Source: Streptomyces fumanus (lineage in GTDB: Bacteria > Actinomycetota > Actinomycetes > Streptomycetales > Streptomycetaceae). Taken from it: 64,000 nucleotides of DNA. Location: contig NZ_BNBI01000002.1 in NCBI RefSeq assembly GCF_014655295.1, positions 434,001-498,000 of the forward strand, in the 5' to 3' direction. This document shows, piece after piece, positions 27,730 through 36,393 of this stretch (its first letter is position 1; each line of letters starts with the position of its first letter). The position numbers and the translations under genes are program-made. The notes under the pieces were generated by a model. That model ran no database searches. It was not told the origin of the DNA and saw only the letters and a program-made list of their open reading frames with translations.

Positions 27730-27894
27730 TCGGGGCGCTCCTCGGGCTGGTGTGTCCCCATGGGTTCAGGGGCTCCGGCTCACGCGCGAAGCCTACTGCG
27801 CCCATGGGGCGCCCCGTCCGGGCGTGGGGCACCTTTGCTCCGGCCGGACGCCGGCCGGAGCGTCGCACGGTGCCCGTGCCGTGGTGCCCGGGCG

Positions 27895-28212
27895 TCAGTC
27901 GATGACCCCGCCGAAGAGGCCGCCGTGCGCCATGCCCAGGAGGAAGCCGACGCCCGAGGCCCCGAGCCCCAGGATCAGGCCGAAGCGCTCACGGGTCGTC
28001 TCGGAGATCCACTGGCCGTAGGCGCCGACGAGCAGCCCCAGCAGCCCGGCCCAGGAGCTCAGCAGGTGCAGATGGTGGAACCAGGCCGTGATGAACGACA
28101 GGACGCCCAGCACCAGGGTCACCGCCATGAGGCCGTCCTGCAGCGGATGGGGCTTGCCGTCGGTGGCGAAGAGGCCGCCGGCGCCGTTGGTGGGTCGCAA
28201 TGCCTGTGCCAT
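27895..28212 (-). CDS. Small four-helix membrane protein, unknown
   Basis: A 105-residue hydrophobic protein with helices at [35 protein letters not shown] and [26 protein letters not shown]. No family recognised beyond conserved actinobacterial membrane protein. ATG 28212 has GGAGG seven bases upstream, which decides against the longer frame from 28254. It diverges from rpsF. Confidence 0.75.
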   Translation of the reverse strand: MAQALRPTNGAGGLFATDGKPHPLQDGLMAVTLVLGVLSFITAWFHHLHLLSSWAGLLGLLVGAYGQWISETTRERFGLILGLGASGVGFLLGMAHGGLFGGVID

Positions 28213-28485
28213 GGGCACCTCCTGCGAAACGCGGCGCATCGTAGCGCCATACACACCCGATGTGTCCAGACTGACCGCCTTTGCGGCCGGATTTCAACCG
28301 GAAGCCGGTGTGCGGGTACTGTGTACCGTCTGCACCGGTGTCTGCCCGGGACAGCCCCGAGAGCCCTGACGGTCACCCGATTGTCAGTGGCCGCTGCTCT
28401 ACTGACAGACACCGAGGCGTACGCATCACAACCCTCCTGCCACGGAACGACCGTGGCCGCTGAGTCCAAAGGAGGTGGGTTCCAC

Positions 28486-28776
28486 ATGCGTCACTACGAG
28501 GTGATGGTCATCCTCGACCCCGATGTCGAGGAGCGCGCCGTCTCTCCGCTGATCGAGAACTTCCTTTCTGTCGTCCGTGACGGTGGCGGAAAGGTCGAGA
28601 AGGTCGACACCTGGGGCCGTCGTCGTCTCGCGTACGAGATCAAGAAGAAGCCCGAGGGCATCTACTCGGTCATCGACCTGCAGGCCGAGCCTGCGGTCGT
28701 CAAGGAGCTCGACCGCCAGATGAACCTGAACGAGTCGGTCCTCCGGACCAAGGTCCTCCGTCCCGAGACCCACTGA
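28486..28776 (+). CDS. rpsF: 30S ribosomal protein S6
   Basis: A 96-residue S6 with the typical [19 protein letters not shown] start, [25 protein letters not shown] core and short C-terminus. AAAGGAGGTGGG precedes ATG 28486. First gene of rpsF-ssb-rpsR-rplI; S6 and S18 bind each other on the small subunit. Confidence 0.98.
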   Translation: MRHYEVMVILDPDVEERAVSPLIENFLSVVRDGGGKVEKVDTWGRRRLAYEIKKKPEGIYSVIDLQAEPAVVKELDRQMNLNESVLRTKVLRPETH

Positions 28777-28852
28777 GTCCTTCACTCAGTCGGTCCGGGA
28801 TTTCGAGTAGCAGCACAAGCAGCCAGCAGCAAACCCGCCGAGAGGTTCCCCC

Positions 28853-29443
28853 ATGGCAGGCGAGACCGTCATCACGGTCGTCGGCAATCTTGTCGATGAC
28901 CCCGAGCTGCGCTTCACCCCGTCCGGTGCGGCCGTCGCGAAGTTCCGTGTCGCGTCCACTCCCCGCACCTTCGACCGCCAGACCAACGAGTGGAAGGACG
29001 GCGAGAGCCTCTTCCTGACCTGCTCGGTCTGGCGCCAGGCGGCGGAGAACGTCGCCGAGTCGCTTCAGCGAGGCATGCGCGTCATCGTGCAGGGCCGGCT
29101 GAAGCAGCGGTCCTACGAGGACCGTGAGGGCGTCAAGCGCACGGTCTACGAGCTGGACGTCGACGAGGTCGGCGCCAGCCTGCGCAACGCCACGGCCAAG
29201 GTCACCAAGACCTCCGGCCAGGGCCGCGGAGGCCAGGGCGGTTACGGCGGTGGCGGTCAGGGCGGCGGCCAGGGTGGCGGCGGCTGGGGCGGCGGCCCCG
29301 GCGGCGGTCAGCCCGGCGGCGGCGCTCCCGCCGACGACCCGTGGGCGACCGGCGCTCCCGCCGGTGGCCAGCAGGGCGGTGGCGGCGGCTGGGGCGGTGG
29401 CTCCGGCGGCGGTGGCGGCTACTCGGACGAGCCCCCCTTCTAG
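28853..29443 (+). CDS. ssb: Single-stranded DNA-binding protein
   Basis: A 196-residue SSB with an N-terminal OB fold ([35 protein letters not shown]...[31 protein letters not shown], residues 1-110), a long Gly/Gln-rich linker encoded by GGC/GGT repeats, and the acidic tip SDEPPF that binds repair and replication partners. It lies 76 bp after rpsF in the ribosomal operon, the usual place for the essential ssb. Confidence 0.98.
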   Translation: MAGETVITVVGNLVDDPELRFTPSGAAVAKFRVASTPRTFDRQTNEWKDGESLFLTCSVWRQAAENVAESLQRGMRVIVQGRLKQRSYEDREGVKRTVYELDVDEVGASLRNATAKVTKTSGQGRGGQGGYGGGGQGGGQGGGGWGGGPGGGQPGGGAPADDPWATGAPAGGQQGGGGGWGGGSGGGGGYSDEPPF

Positions 29444-29488
29444 GGCCGGGCCCGTACCCCAACTTCTTGATCACACAGGAGAAACACC

Positions 29489-29725
29489 ATGGCGAAGCCG
29501 CCTGTGCGCAAGCCTAAGAAGAAGGTCTGCGCTTTCTGCAAGGACAAGGTCACGTACGTGGACTACAAGGACACGAACATGCTGCGGAAGTTCATTTCCG
29601 ACCGCGGCAAGATCCGTGCCCGCCGCGTGACCGGCAACTGCACGCAGCACCAGCGTGACGTCGCCACGGCCGTGAAGAACAGCCGTGAGATGGCGCTGCT
29701 GCCCTACACCTCCACCGCGCGATAA
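29489..29725 (+). CDS. rpsR: 30S ribosomal protein S18
   Basis: A 78-residue S18. It has a CxxC at the start ([18 protein letters not shown]) and the family core [42 protein letters not shown]. The cysteines (C15, C18, C51) make this a zinc-capable form. ATG 29489 has AGGAGAA upstream. Confidence 0.98.
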   Translation: MAKPPVRKPKKKVCAFCKDKVTYVDYKDTNMLRKFISDRGKIRARRVTGNCTQHQRDVATAVKNSREMALLPYTSTAR

Positions 29726-29743
29726 GGGAAGGGTGACCGAATC

Positions 29744-30190
29744 ATGAAGATCATCCTCACCCACGAGGTCTCCGGCCTCGGTGCCGCGGGCGACGTCGTC
29801 GACGTCAAGGACGGTTACGCCCGTAACTACCTGATCCCGCGGAAGTTCGCGATCCGCTGGACCAAGGGCGGCGAGAAGGACGTCGAGCAGATCCGTCGTG
29901 CTCGCAAGATCCACGAGATCCAGACCATCGAGCAGGCCAACCAGGTGAAGGCCCAGCTCGAGGGCGTCAAGGTCCGCCTGGCCGTCCGCGCCGGCGACGC
30001 CGGTCGTCTCTTCGGCTCCGTCACCCAGGCCGACATCGCCTCGGCGATCAAGGCTGCCGGTGGCCCCGAGGTCGACAAGCGCCGCATCGAGGTCGCCTCG
30101 CCGATCAAGACGCTGGGCGCCCACGCGACCTCCGTGCGTCTGCACCCCGAGGTCGACGCCAAGGTCAACATCGAGGTCGTCGCGGCCTGA
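29744..30190 (+). CDS. rplI: 50S ribosomal protein L9
   Basis: A 148-residue L9. N-terminal domain [38 protein letters not shown], connecting helix, and C-terminal RNA-binding domain [19 protein letters not shown] 29744 lies 18 bp after rpsR; last gene of the operon, ending before a strong terminator. Confidence 0.98.
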   Translation: MKIILTHEVSGLGAAGDVVDVKDGYARNYLIPRKFAIRWTKGGEKDVEQIRRARKIHEIQTIEQANQVKAQLEGVKVRLAVRAGDAGRLFGSVTQADIASAIKAAGGPEVDKRRIEVASPIKTLGAHATSVRLHPEVDAKVNIEVVAA

Positions 30191-30218
30191 GTGCCGGGAT
30201 CGCCGCGGTAACGCGTTG

Positions 30219-30251
30219 ATGGGGCCGCATCCCTCTCGGGTGCGGCCCCAT
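30219..30251 (+). terminator. Terminator after rplI
   Basis: Perfect 11-base arms ATGGGGCCGCA and complement, 11-base loop, then TCTCG. Confidence 0.8.
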
Positions 30252-30341
30252 TCTCGTGCCCGGCGTATGCGACCCCACGGATCGAACGGTCGGCACGGCT
30301 CGTGGCGGCGTGAGGTGCGGTCCAGCGGTCCGGGGTCGGGT

Positions 30342-30355
30342 GTTTCACGTGAAAC
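30342..30355. promoter_or_regulatory. parS site 9 (exact)
   Basis: Exact GTTTCACGTGAAAC just beyond the stop of the convergent MATE gene, between rplI and MATE. Confidence 0.95.
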
Positions 30356-30357
30356 GG

Positions 30358-31695
30358 TCAGCGGGTCGCGCCGGTGACGACCCACCGACCGGAGCGCGTC
30401 CGGACCCACAGCGTCACCAGCCGCACGGCCATCATCAGTGTCATCGCCGCCCAGAGGGCCGTGAGCCCACCGCCGAACTCCGGGACGAGCAGTGCCGCGG
30501 GCGTGAAGACCGCGAGAGTGATCAGCATGGCCCAGGCCAGATACGGGCCGTCGCCCGCGCCCATCAGCACCCCGTCCAGGACGTAGACCACTCCGCAGAC
30601 CGGCTGGGCGAGCGCCACGATCACCAGGGCGGGCAGGGCCGCGTCCTTGACCGCGGAGTCACCGGTGAACAGGGGCAGGAACGCCGGTCGGGTGATCACG
30701 ACCAGCACCCCGAGGACGACCCCGACCGCCACGCCCCACTCCACCATCCGTCGGCAGACACGCCGGGCGCCCTGGGCGTCACCGGCTCCCAGGTACCGGC
30801 CGATGATGGCCTGTCCGGCGATGGCGATGGCGTCGAGGGCGAAGGCGAGCAGGCTCCACAGGGACAGGATGATCTGGTGGGCCGCGATGTCGGCGTCACC
30901 GAGGCGCGCGGCGACGGCCGTGGCGATCATCAGGATCGCCCGGAGCGAGAGCGTGCGGACCAGCAGCGGTACGCCGGCCTGGGCGGAGGCGCGGATGCCG
31001 GCGGTGTCCGGGCGCAGGGAGGCACCGTGCTCACGGGCACCGCGGACGACGACCGTCAGATAGACGGCGGCCATGCCGACCTGGGCGATCACGGTCCCCC
31101 AGGCGGAGCCCGCGATGCCGAGACCGGCACCGTAGACGAGCGCGGCGTTGAGACCGGCGTTGGCGACGAACCCGCCGATGGCCACGTAGAGCGGGGTCCT
31201 GGTGTCCTGCAGGCCCCGTAGGACGCCGGTCGCGGCGAGCACGATCAGCATGGCGGGGATGCCGAGCGAGGAGATGCGCAGATAGGTGGTGGCATAGGGG
31301 GCCGCGGTGTCCGAGGCGCCGAAGAGTCCGACGAGGGACGGTGCCGTGGGCAGAACGACGGCGATGACGGCGGCGCCGAGCAGCAGGGCGAGCCAGATGC
31401 CGTCCATGCCCTGGCGGATGGCGGCCGGGAGGTCGTCGGCACCGACGCGTCGGGAGACGGCGGCCGTGGTGGCGTAGGCGAGGAAGACGAAGACGCTGAC
31501 GGCGGTCGTCAGCAGGGCCGAGGCGACGCCGAGTCCGGCGAGCTGCGCCGTACCGAGATGGCCGACGATGGCGCTGTCGGCCAGGACGAAGAGGGGCTCG
31601 GCGACGAGCGCGCCGAAGGCCGGGACGGCCAGAGCGATGATCTCTCGGTCGTGCCGGCGCCGGGCGGTCCGCGAGCGCGCGGGGGCCTGTGTCAT
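30358..31695 (-). CDS. MATE-family exporter
   Basis: A 445-residue polytopic MOP-superfamily protein with 12 helices (IIALAVPAFGALVAEPLFVLADSAIVGHLGTAQLAG at the start is the usual MATE first helix pair). It belongs to the DinF-like branch and exports cationic or redox-active compounds by Na+ or H+ antiport. ATG 31695 gives MTQAPARSRTARRR; GTG 31704 is an alternative. An inverted repeat upstream (31720-31754) may be its operator. Confidence 0.9.
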   Translation of the reverse strand: MTQAPARSRTARRRHDREIIALAVPAFGALVAEPLFVLADSAIVGHLGTAQLAGLGVASALLTTAVSVFVFLAYATTAAVSRRVGADDLPAAIRQGMDGIWLALLLGAAVIAVVLPTAPSLVGLFGASDTAAPYATTYLRISSLGIPAMLIVLAATGVLRGLQDTRTPLYVAIGGFVANAGLNAALVYGAGLGIAGSAWGTVIAQVGMAAVYLTVVVRGAREHGASLRPDTAGIRASAQAGVPLLVRTLSLRAILMIATAVAARLGDADIAAHQIILSLWSLLAFALDAIAIAGQAIIGRYLGAGDAQGARRVCRRMVEWGVAVGVVLGVLVVITRPAFLPLFTGDSAVKDAALPALVIVALAQPVCGVVYVLDGVLMGAGDGPYLAWAMLITLAVFTPAALLVPEFGGGLTALWAAMTLMMAVRLVTLWVRTRSGRWVVTGATR

Positions 31696-32154
31696 GGGCA
31701 CCAATCTAATCTTCCACAGGTAAGTGATGCAAAGCTTTTGTGACCCTTACTTACGGTCTGGTCGTGCGTCCTCGCGCGTGCGGTGCGCAGCGATCTTGGT
31801 TCTCCTGGGGAAGTTTTTCTTCTGCACAGCCGGTGGATGGAAGAAGCGCTGGTCAGAGGCGTTCTGGCGGAAGAGAGGAGGGCTTGTTCACAGGGCTGTC
31901 CACCGGCTCGTGCACAGGTTTCGCGGAGTTCTCCACAGCATCTGGGCGGTCGTCCACATGGCCTGTGGATAACCAGATTGGCTGACGCCCTCCACGGGCC
32001 TACGGTGGTCCGGCGCCCGCTCCGTACGTCGGTTCGCGAATCGCCATAAAACCGACGCGCCAGAACCGGAGTTGGGCCTCTTATTTGTCAGTGCCGTGCC
32101 GTAGAAATGAGGGGCACGGCGAGGTCCGCACGGCGGACGGGAGGAGGTGGCTCG
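31696..32154. other. MATE-dnaB divergent region with DnaA-box cluster
   Basis: No gene supported. Near MATE there is a GTAAGT/ACTTAC inverted repeat (31720-31754) containing AAAGCTTT. Further right, 31884-31972 holds six DnaA-box-like nonamers. The last ~130 bp before dnaB are leader DNA with the ribosome site GGAGGAGGTGG. Confidence 0.7.
31884..31972. promoter_or_regulatory. Cluster of DnaA-box sequences upstream of dnaB
   Basis: Nonamers: TTGTTCACA (31884), CTGTCCACC (31896), TCGTGCACA (31908), TTCTCCACA (31929), TCGTCCACA (31950), and on the other strand TTATCCACA (31964-31972), an exact classical DnaA box. The spacing of the first three starts is 12 bp each and of the next 21 and 21 bp. 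Confidence 0.6.
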
Positions 32155-33633
32155 GTGAGCATTTCCGAGCCCTTGGACGAGCCGTGGGCCGACAGCGGCC
32201 CCAGTGATCGTCTGCCCGCCTCCCGCCGACGCGGTGACGGACCGGGGGGCCGCGAGGAGCAGCACGAGCGCGGCCGGGAGGGCGGCGCGTGGGACGGCGG
32301 GGGCGCGTCGTTCGAGCGTGTGCCGCCGCAGGACCTGGACGCCGAGCAGTCGGTCCTGGGCGGCATGCTGCTCTCCAAGGACGCCATCGCCGACGTGGTG
32401 GAGCTGCTCAAGGGGCACGACTTCTACAAGCCGGCCCACGAGACGATCTACCAGGCGATCCTCGACGTCTACGCCAAGGGCGAGCCGGCCGACCCCATCA
32501 CGATCGCCGCCGAACTGACCAAGCGCGGCGAGATCAACAAGGTCGGCGGGGCGTCGTATCTGCACACCCTCGTCCAGACCGTGCCGACGGCGGCCAACGC
32601 CGCGTACTACGCGGAGATCGTCCATGAGCGGGCCGTCCTGCGGCGCCTGGTCGAGGCGGGCACGCGGATCACCCAGATGGGTTACGCGGCCGACGACGAC
32701 GTCGATGAGATCGTCAACCGCGCCCAGGCCGAGATCTACGCCGTCACCGAGCAGCGGACCAGCGAGGACTACCTGCCGCTGGGCGACATCATGGAGGGCG
32801 CCCTCGACGAGATCGAGGCGATCGGCTCCCGCAGTGGCGAGATGACCGGCGTGCCCACCGGCTTCACGGACTTCGACTCGCTGACCAACGGCCTGCACCC
32901 GGGGCAGATGATCGTCATTGCCGCCCGTCCCGCGATGGGCAAGTCGACGCTCGCGCTGGACTTCGCGCGGGCGGCGTCGATCAAGCACAACCTGCCGAGC
33001 GTCATCTTCTCCCTGGAGATGGGGCGCAACGAGATCGCGATGCGGCTGCTCTCCGCCGAGGCCCGGGTCGCCCTGCACCACATGCGGTCCGGCACGATGA
33101 CGGACGACGACTGGACCCGCCTGGCCCGCCGGATGCCGGACGTCTCGGCCGCCCCCCTCTACATCGACGACTCCCCGAACCTGTCGATGATGGAGATCCG
33201 CGCCAAGTGCCGCCGGCTCAAGCAGCGCAACGACCTCAAGCTGGTCGTCATCGACTACCTCCAGCTCATGCAGTCCGGCGGCTCCAAGCGCGCCGAGAGC
33301 CGTCAGCAGGAGGTCTCGGACATGTCCCGGAACCTCAAGCTGCTGGCCAAGGAACTGGAGATCCCCGTCATCGCGCTCTCCCAGCTCAACCGCGGCCCCG
33401 AACAGCGCACGGACAAGAAGCCGATGGTCTCCGACCTGCGCGAGTCCGGTTCGATCGAGCAGGACGCTGACATGGTCATCCTCTTGCACCGCGAGGACGC
33501 CTACGAGAAGGAGTCGCCCCGCGCGGGTGAGGCCGACCTGATCGTGGCCAAGCACCGAAACGGCCCGACCGCGACGATCACGGTCGCCTTCCAGGGCCAC
33601 TACTCACGCTTCGTGGACATGGCTCAGACCTGA
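32155..33633 (+). CDS. dnaB: Replicative DNA helicase DnaB
   Basis: A 492-residue hexameric 5'-3' helicase that unwinds DNA at the fork. After a disordered acidic N-terminus of about 55 residues come the N-terminal domain (RVPPQDLDAEQSVLGGMLLSKDAIADVVELLKGHDFY) and the RecA-like C-terminal domain: IVIAARPAMGKSTLALDFAR (Walker A), SLEMGRNEIAMRLLSAEA, LVVIDYLQLMQ (Walker B) and SDLRESGSIEQDADMVILLHRED. No intein is present. GTG 32155 has GGAGGAGGTGG upstream, the best ribosome site in the region. Confidence 0.97.
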   Translation: MSISEPLDEPWADSGPSDRLPASRRRGDGPGGREEQHERGREGGAWDGGGASFERVPPQDLDAEQSVLGGMLLSKDAIADVVELLKGHDFYKPAHETIYQAILDVYAKGEPADPITIAAELTKRGEINKVGGASYLHTLVQTVPTAANAAYYAEIVHERAVLRRLVEAGTRITQMGYAADDDVDEIVNRAQAEIYAVTEQRTSEDYLPLGDIMEGALDEIEAIGSRSGEMTGVPTGFTDFDSLTNGLHPGQMIVIAARPAMGKSTLALDFARAASIKHNLPSVIFSLEMGRNEIAMRLLSAEARVALHHMRSGTMTDDDWTRLARRMPDVSAAPLYIDDSPNLSMMEIRAKCRRLKQRNDLKLVVIDYLQLMQSGGSKRAESRQQEVSDMSRNLKLLAKELEIPVIALSQLNRGPEQRTDKKPMVSDLRESGSIEQDADMVILLHREDAYEKESPRAGEADLIVAKHRNGPTATITVAFQGHYSRFVDMAQT

Positions 33634-33804
33634 TGCGCGGGGCGGCATAGCACTCCTGTCACCGCGCCCCTGACCGGCGCCGGCGGGACCCTGCTGATGC
33701 GTGGCCCGGCCGGTACCGATGACCGCAATGCCCCTGCACGCGAGTCACCGCGGCACCGTGGAAATGCGCTCGACGCCGGGTGATCCGGCGGGTGGACTGG
33801 GACC

Positions 33805-35190
33805 ATGACGACATCTCAGGAAGAACTGCTGCCCAGTACCCGGCGGGCGCTGGCGCACCGGATCGCCGTGGCCCAGGCCGAAGGGCGTGCACCGTCGATG
33901 GTCGCCGCGGTGGTCCGCGGGGGACGGACCGTCTGGCACGGCTCGCGGACCTCGGTGGAGGGAGAGATGCCCGACGACCGGGTGCAGTACCGGATCGGCT
34001 CCATCACCAAGACCTTCACCGCCGTTCTCGTCCTGCGGCTCCGCGACGAAGGTCTGCTCGACCTCGGGGACCCGCTGGAGAAGCACCTCCCGGGCACCGG
34101 AGCCGGAGAGGCCACCATCGCCCAACTGCTCGCGCACACCGCCGGACTGGCGGCGGAGTCGCCCGCGCCCTGGTGGGAGCGGACGCCCGGCTCACTACGA
34201 CCGGAACTCGCCGACGTACTGGGCGAGCGGCCCCTCCTCCACCCGGTGGGCCGGCGGCACCACTACTCCAACCCGGGGTACACCCTGCTCGGCGCCCTGG
34301 TCGAGAAGCTGCGCGGGGCGCCGTGGGAGGAGGTGCTGCGGCAGGAGGTGCTGGAGCCCCTGGGACTGGACCGCACGAGTGTCCGGCCGCGGTCGCCGCA
34401 TGCGGGCGGCTGGGCGGTGCATCCATGGGCCGATGTGCTGCTGGCCGAGCCCGCGGAGGACCTCGGACGGATGGCGCCGGCCGGTCAGCTCTGGTCCACG
34501 ACCGGGGACCTGGCGCGGTTCGCCGCCTTCCTGACCCACGGGGACGACCGGGTGCTGAGTGCGGAGAGCGTACGGGAGATGCGGGTGCCCGCGGCACCGG
34601 CCGAGTCCGCGGATGTCGTGGACGGTGCCACGTACGGGTTGGGTCTGCAGGTGCAGAGCCAGGGCGGGCGGCTGGTCGTGGGGCACTCGGGGTCACTGCC
34701 GGGCTTCCTGGCCAACCTCACCATCGCCGTCGAGGACGACGTGGCCGCGGTGGTCCTGACCAACTGCACCTCCGGTCCGCTGCTCGGCTCGGTGGGCGCC
34801 GACCTGGTCCGTATCGTCGCCGAGGCCGAGCCTCGCTTCCCCGAGCCCTGGCGGCCGCTGCCGCAGGTCGACGAGGCCGTGCTGGAGCTGGCCGGCCCCT
34901 GGTACTGGGGGACCCATGCCTTCGCCCTGCGCCTCACCGCCGACGGCGGGGTTTCCTTGGGGCCGCTCGCGGGCGGTGGCCGTCGCTCACGGTTCCGGGC
35001 CAACGACGACGGCACCTGGACCGGGCTGGAGGGCTACTACGCCGGGGAGCTGCTGCGTGCCGTACGACGCCCGGACGGGACCGTGAGCCACCTGGACCTC
35101 GGGTCCTTCGTCTTCACCCGGCAGCCGTACGACGAACACGCTCCCGTGCCGGGCGGGGTGGACCCCGAGGGATGGCGGGGGATCGGTTAG
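33805..35190 (+). CDS. Serine hydrolase of the beta-lactamase/penicillin-binding family
   Basis: A 461-residue class C beta-lactamase-fold enzyme. SxxK is SITK in YRIGSITKTFTAVLVLRL (nucleophile Ser about residue 72), the YxN motif is HHYSNPGYTLLG, and the third motif is HSGSLPGF in place of KTG. There is no signal peptide, so it is probably cytoplasmic and an esterase or peptidase rather than a resistance enzyme. The C-terminal ~100 residues form an extra beta domain. ATG 33805 is used. Followed by a parS-centred palindrome. Confidence 0.85.
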   Translation: MTTSQEELLPSTRRALAHRIAVAQAEGRAPSMVAAVVRGGRTVWHGSRTSVEGEMPDDRVQYRIGSITKTFTAVLVLRLRDEGLLDLGDPLEKHLPGTGAGEATIAQLLAHTAGLAAESPAPWWERTPGSLRPELADVLGERPLLHPVGRRHHYSNPGYTLLGALVEKLRGAPWEEVLRQEVLEPLGLDRTSVRPRSPHAGGWAVHPWADVLLAEPAEDLGRMAPAGQLWSTTGDLARFAAFLTHGDDRVLSAESVREMRVPAAPAESADVVDGATYGLGLQVQSQGGRLVVGHSGSLPGFLANLTIAVEDDVAAVVLTNCTSGPLLGSVGADLVRIVAEAEPRFPEPWRPLPQVDEAVLELAGPWYWGTHAFALRLTADGGVSLGPLAGGGRRSRFRANDDGTWTGLEGYYAGELLRAVRRPDGTVSHLDLGSFVFTRQPYDEHAPVPGGVDPEGWRGIG

Positions 35191-35240
35191 CAGCCCGGCA
35201 CCGAGCAGGAGCAGCAGGCAAGCAGCGGAAGATGCGGGAA

Positions 35241-35268
35241 GTGCCCTGTTTCACGTGAAACAGGGCAC
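35241..35268. terminator. Perfect 28-base palindrome with parS at its centre
   Basis: Arms GTGCCCT extend parS on both sides; bases 35241-35254 are the exact reverse complement of 35255-35268. It lies between the convergent serine hydrolase and GNAT genes and can serve as terminator on both strands. Confidence 0.7.
35248..35261. promoter_or_regulatory. parS site 10 (exact)
   Basis: Exact GTTTCACGTGAAAC at the centre of the 28-base palindrome. Confidence 0.95.
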
Positions 35269-35292
35269 GAGGGGCGGGCGGCGCCCGATGGA

Positions 35293-35745
35293 TCAGAGCT
35301 GGAGTTTGAAGCCCACGTGCGTGGCCGAGAAGCCGAGCCGCTCGTAGAAGCGATGGGCGTCGGTGCGGCTGGCGTCGGACGTGAGCTGCACCAGGCTGCA
35401 TCCCTGGCGGCGGGATGCGTCGATCGCCCACTCGATGAGCTGTGTGCCGAGCCCGCTGCCGCGTTCGTCGGCATGGATGCGTACGGCCTCGATGATCGAC
35501 CGGGTGGCGCCGCGCCGGGACAGGCCCGGAATGAACGTGAGTTGCAGGGTGCCCACGACCCGGCCCTCGCGGACGGCCACGACCAGCCGCTGATTCGGGT
35601 CGGCGGCGAGCCGCTCGAACGCGGCCCGGTAAGGGCTCAGGTCGTCCGGTGACTCCCGCTGAGCGCCCAGCGGATCATCGGCGAGCATGGCGACGATCGC
35701 CGGTACGTCGTCCTCGGCGGCGGGGCGTATCTCAAGATCTCCCAT
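35293..35745 (-). CDS. GNAT-family N-acetyltransferase
   Basis: A 150-residue single-domain GNAT: EIRPAAEDDVPAIVAMLADDPLG, VGTLQLTFIPGLSRRGATRSIIEAVRI, the acetyl-CoA loop DERGSGLGTQLIEWAI, and the C-terminal ARRTDAHRFYERLGFSATHVGFKL-like motif typical of small-molecule acetyltransferases. ATG 35745 has AGGG upstream. Substrate unknown. Confidence 0.87.
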   Translation of the reverse strand: MGDLEIRPAAEDDVPAIVAMLADDPLGAQRESPDDLSPYRAAFERLAADPNQRLVVAVREGRVVGTLQLTFIPGLSRRGATRSIIEAVRIHADERGSGLGTQLIEWAIDASRRQGCSLVQLTSDASRTDAHRFYERLGFSATHVGFKLQL

Positions 35746-35789
35746 GATCCGCACCCTATGCGTCGGCACCGCGACGACAAGGGCTTTCG

Positions 35790-36254
35790 TTACGCGGGAA
35801 CCGGTGCCTTCAGTGTCTGGACGGCCTGGACCAGCGGTGCCAGATCGGGGTTCTTGGCCGCTTCGTCGAGGGCTTCCCGCAGGGCGGCGTCGTTGGTGGG
35901 CCGCGCCTCCTCCAGCAGTTTCATACCGGCCTCGGTGACGTTGGTGTAGATGCCGCGGCGGTCGGTGGGGCAGAGATAGCGCTCCAGCAGGCCGCGGTCC
36001 TCCAGGCGGGTCACCAGGCGGGTGGTGGCGCTCTGGCTGAGCACGACCGCGTCGGCGACCTGCTTCATCTGCAGATGCCCGCCGTCACCGTCGTGCTGCC
36101 TGCTGAGCACGTCGAGCAGGGAGTACTCGCGCACGCTGAGGTCGTGGCCGGCCTGCAGGGCGCGTTCGATGTGCGCCTCGATCCTTCCGTGCAGCAGGGA
36201 GAGGGCGCACCAGCCCTGGGCCAGAGCGGTGAGTGCGGGGTCCGTCGCTGTCAT
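35790..36254 (-). CDS. MarR-family transcriptional regulator
   Basis: A 154-residue winged-helix regulator with MQVADAVVLSQSATTRLVTRLEDRGLLERYLCPTDRRGIYTNVTEAG-type motif (recognition helix, wing with DRRG). ATG 36254 has GGAGGAAACG upstream. It diverges from an MFS exporter gene, the usual layout in which MarR represses the exporter and itself through operators in the 36255-36393 interval, with a small ligand relieving repression. Confidence 0.9.
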   Translation of the reverse strand: MTATDPALTALAQGWCALSLLHGRIEAHIERALQAGHDLSVREYSLLDVLSRQHDGDGGHLQMKQVADAVVLSQSATTRLVTRLEDRGLLERYLCPTDRRGIYTNVTEAGMKLLEEARPTNDAALREALDEAAKNPDLAPLVQAVQTLKAPVPA

Positions 36255-36298
36255 TGGCGTTTCCTCCGTCCGGAGCGGCTGACACCAGAGTAGACCAG

Positions 36299-36327
36299 AA
36301 CCGCAATAGACGGCGGTTGCTTATTGC
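36299..36327. promoter_or_regulatory. Overlapping inverted repeats in the MarR-MFS interval
   Basis: AACCGC/GCGGTT (36299-36318) overlaps GCAATA/TATTGC (36303-36327). AT-rich TTGC/GCAA half-sites continue to 36355. Likely MarR operator and promoter. Confidence 0.5.
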
Positions 36328-36393
36328 CAGCGTGTGCAACTATTGTGAACGCAATCAAAGCGCTCCTGCAATCGTCTGGGAAGGTGTCCCCCC

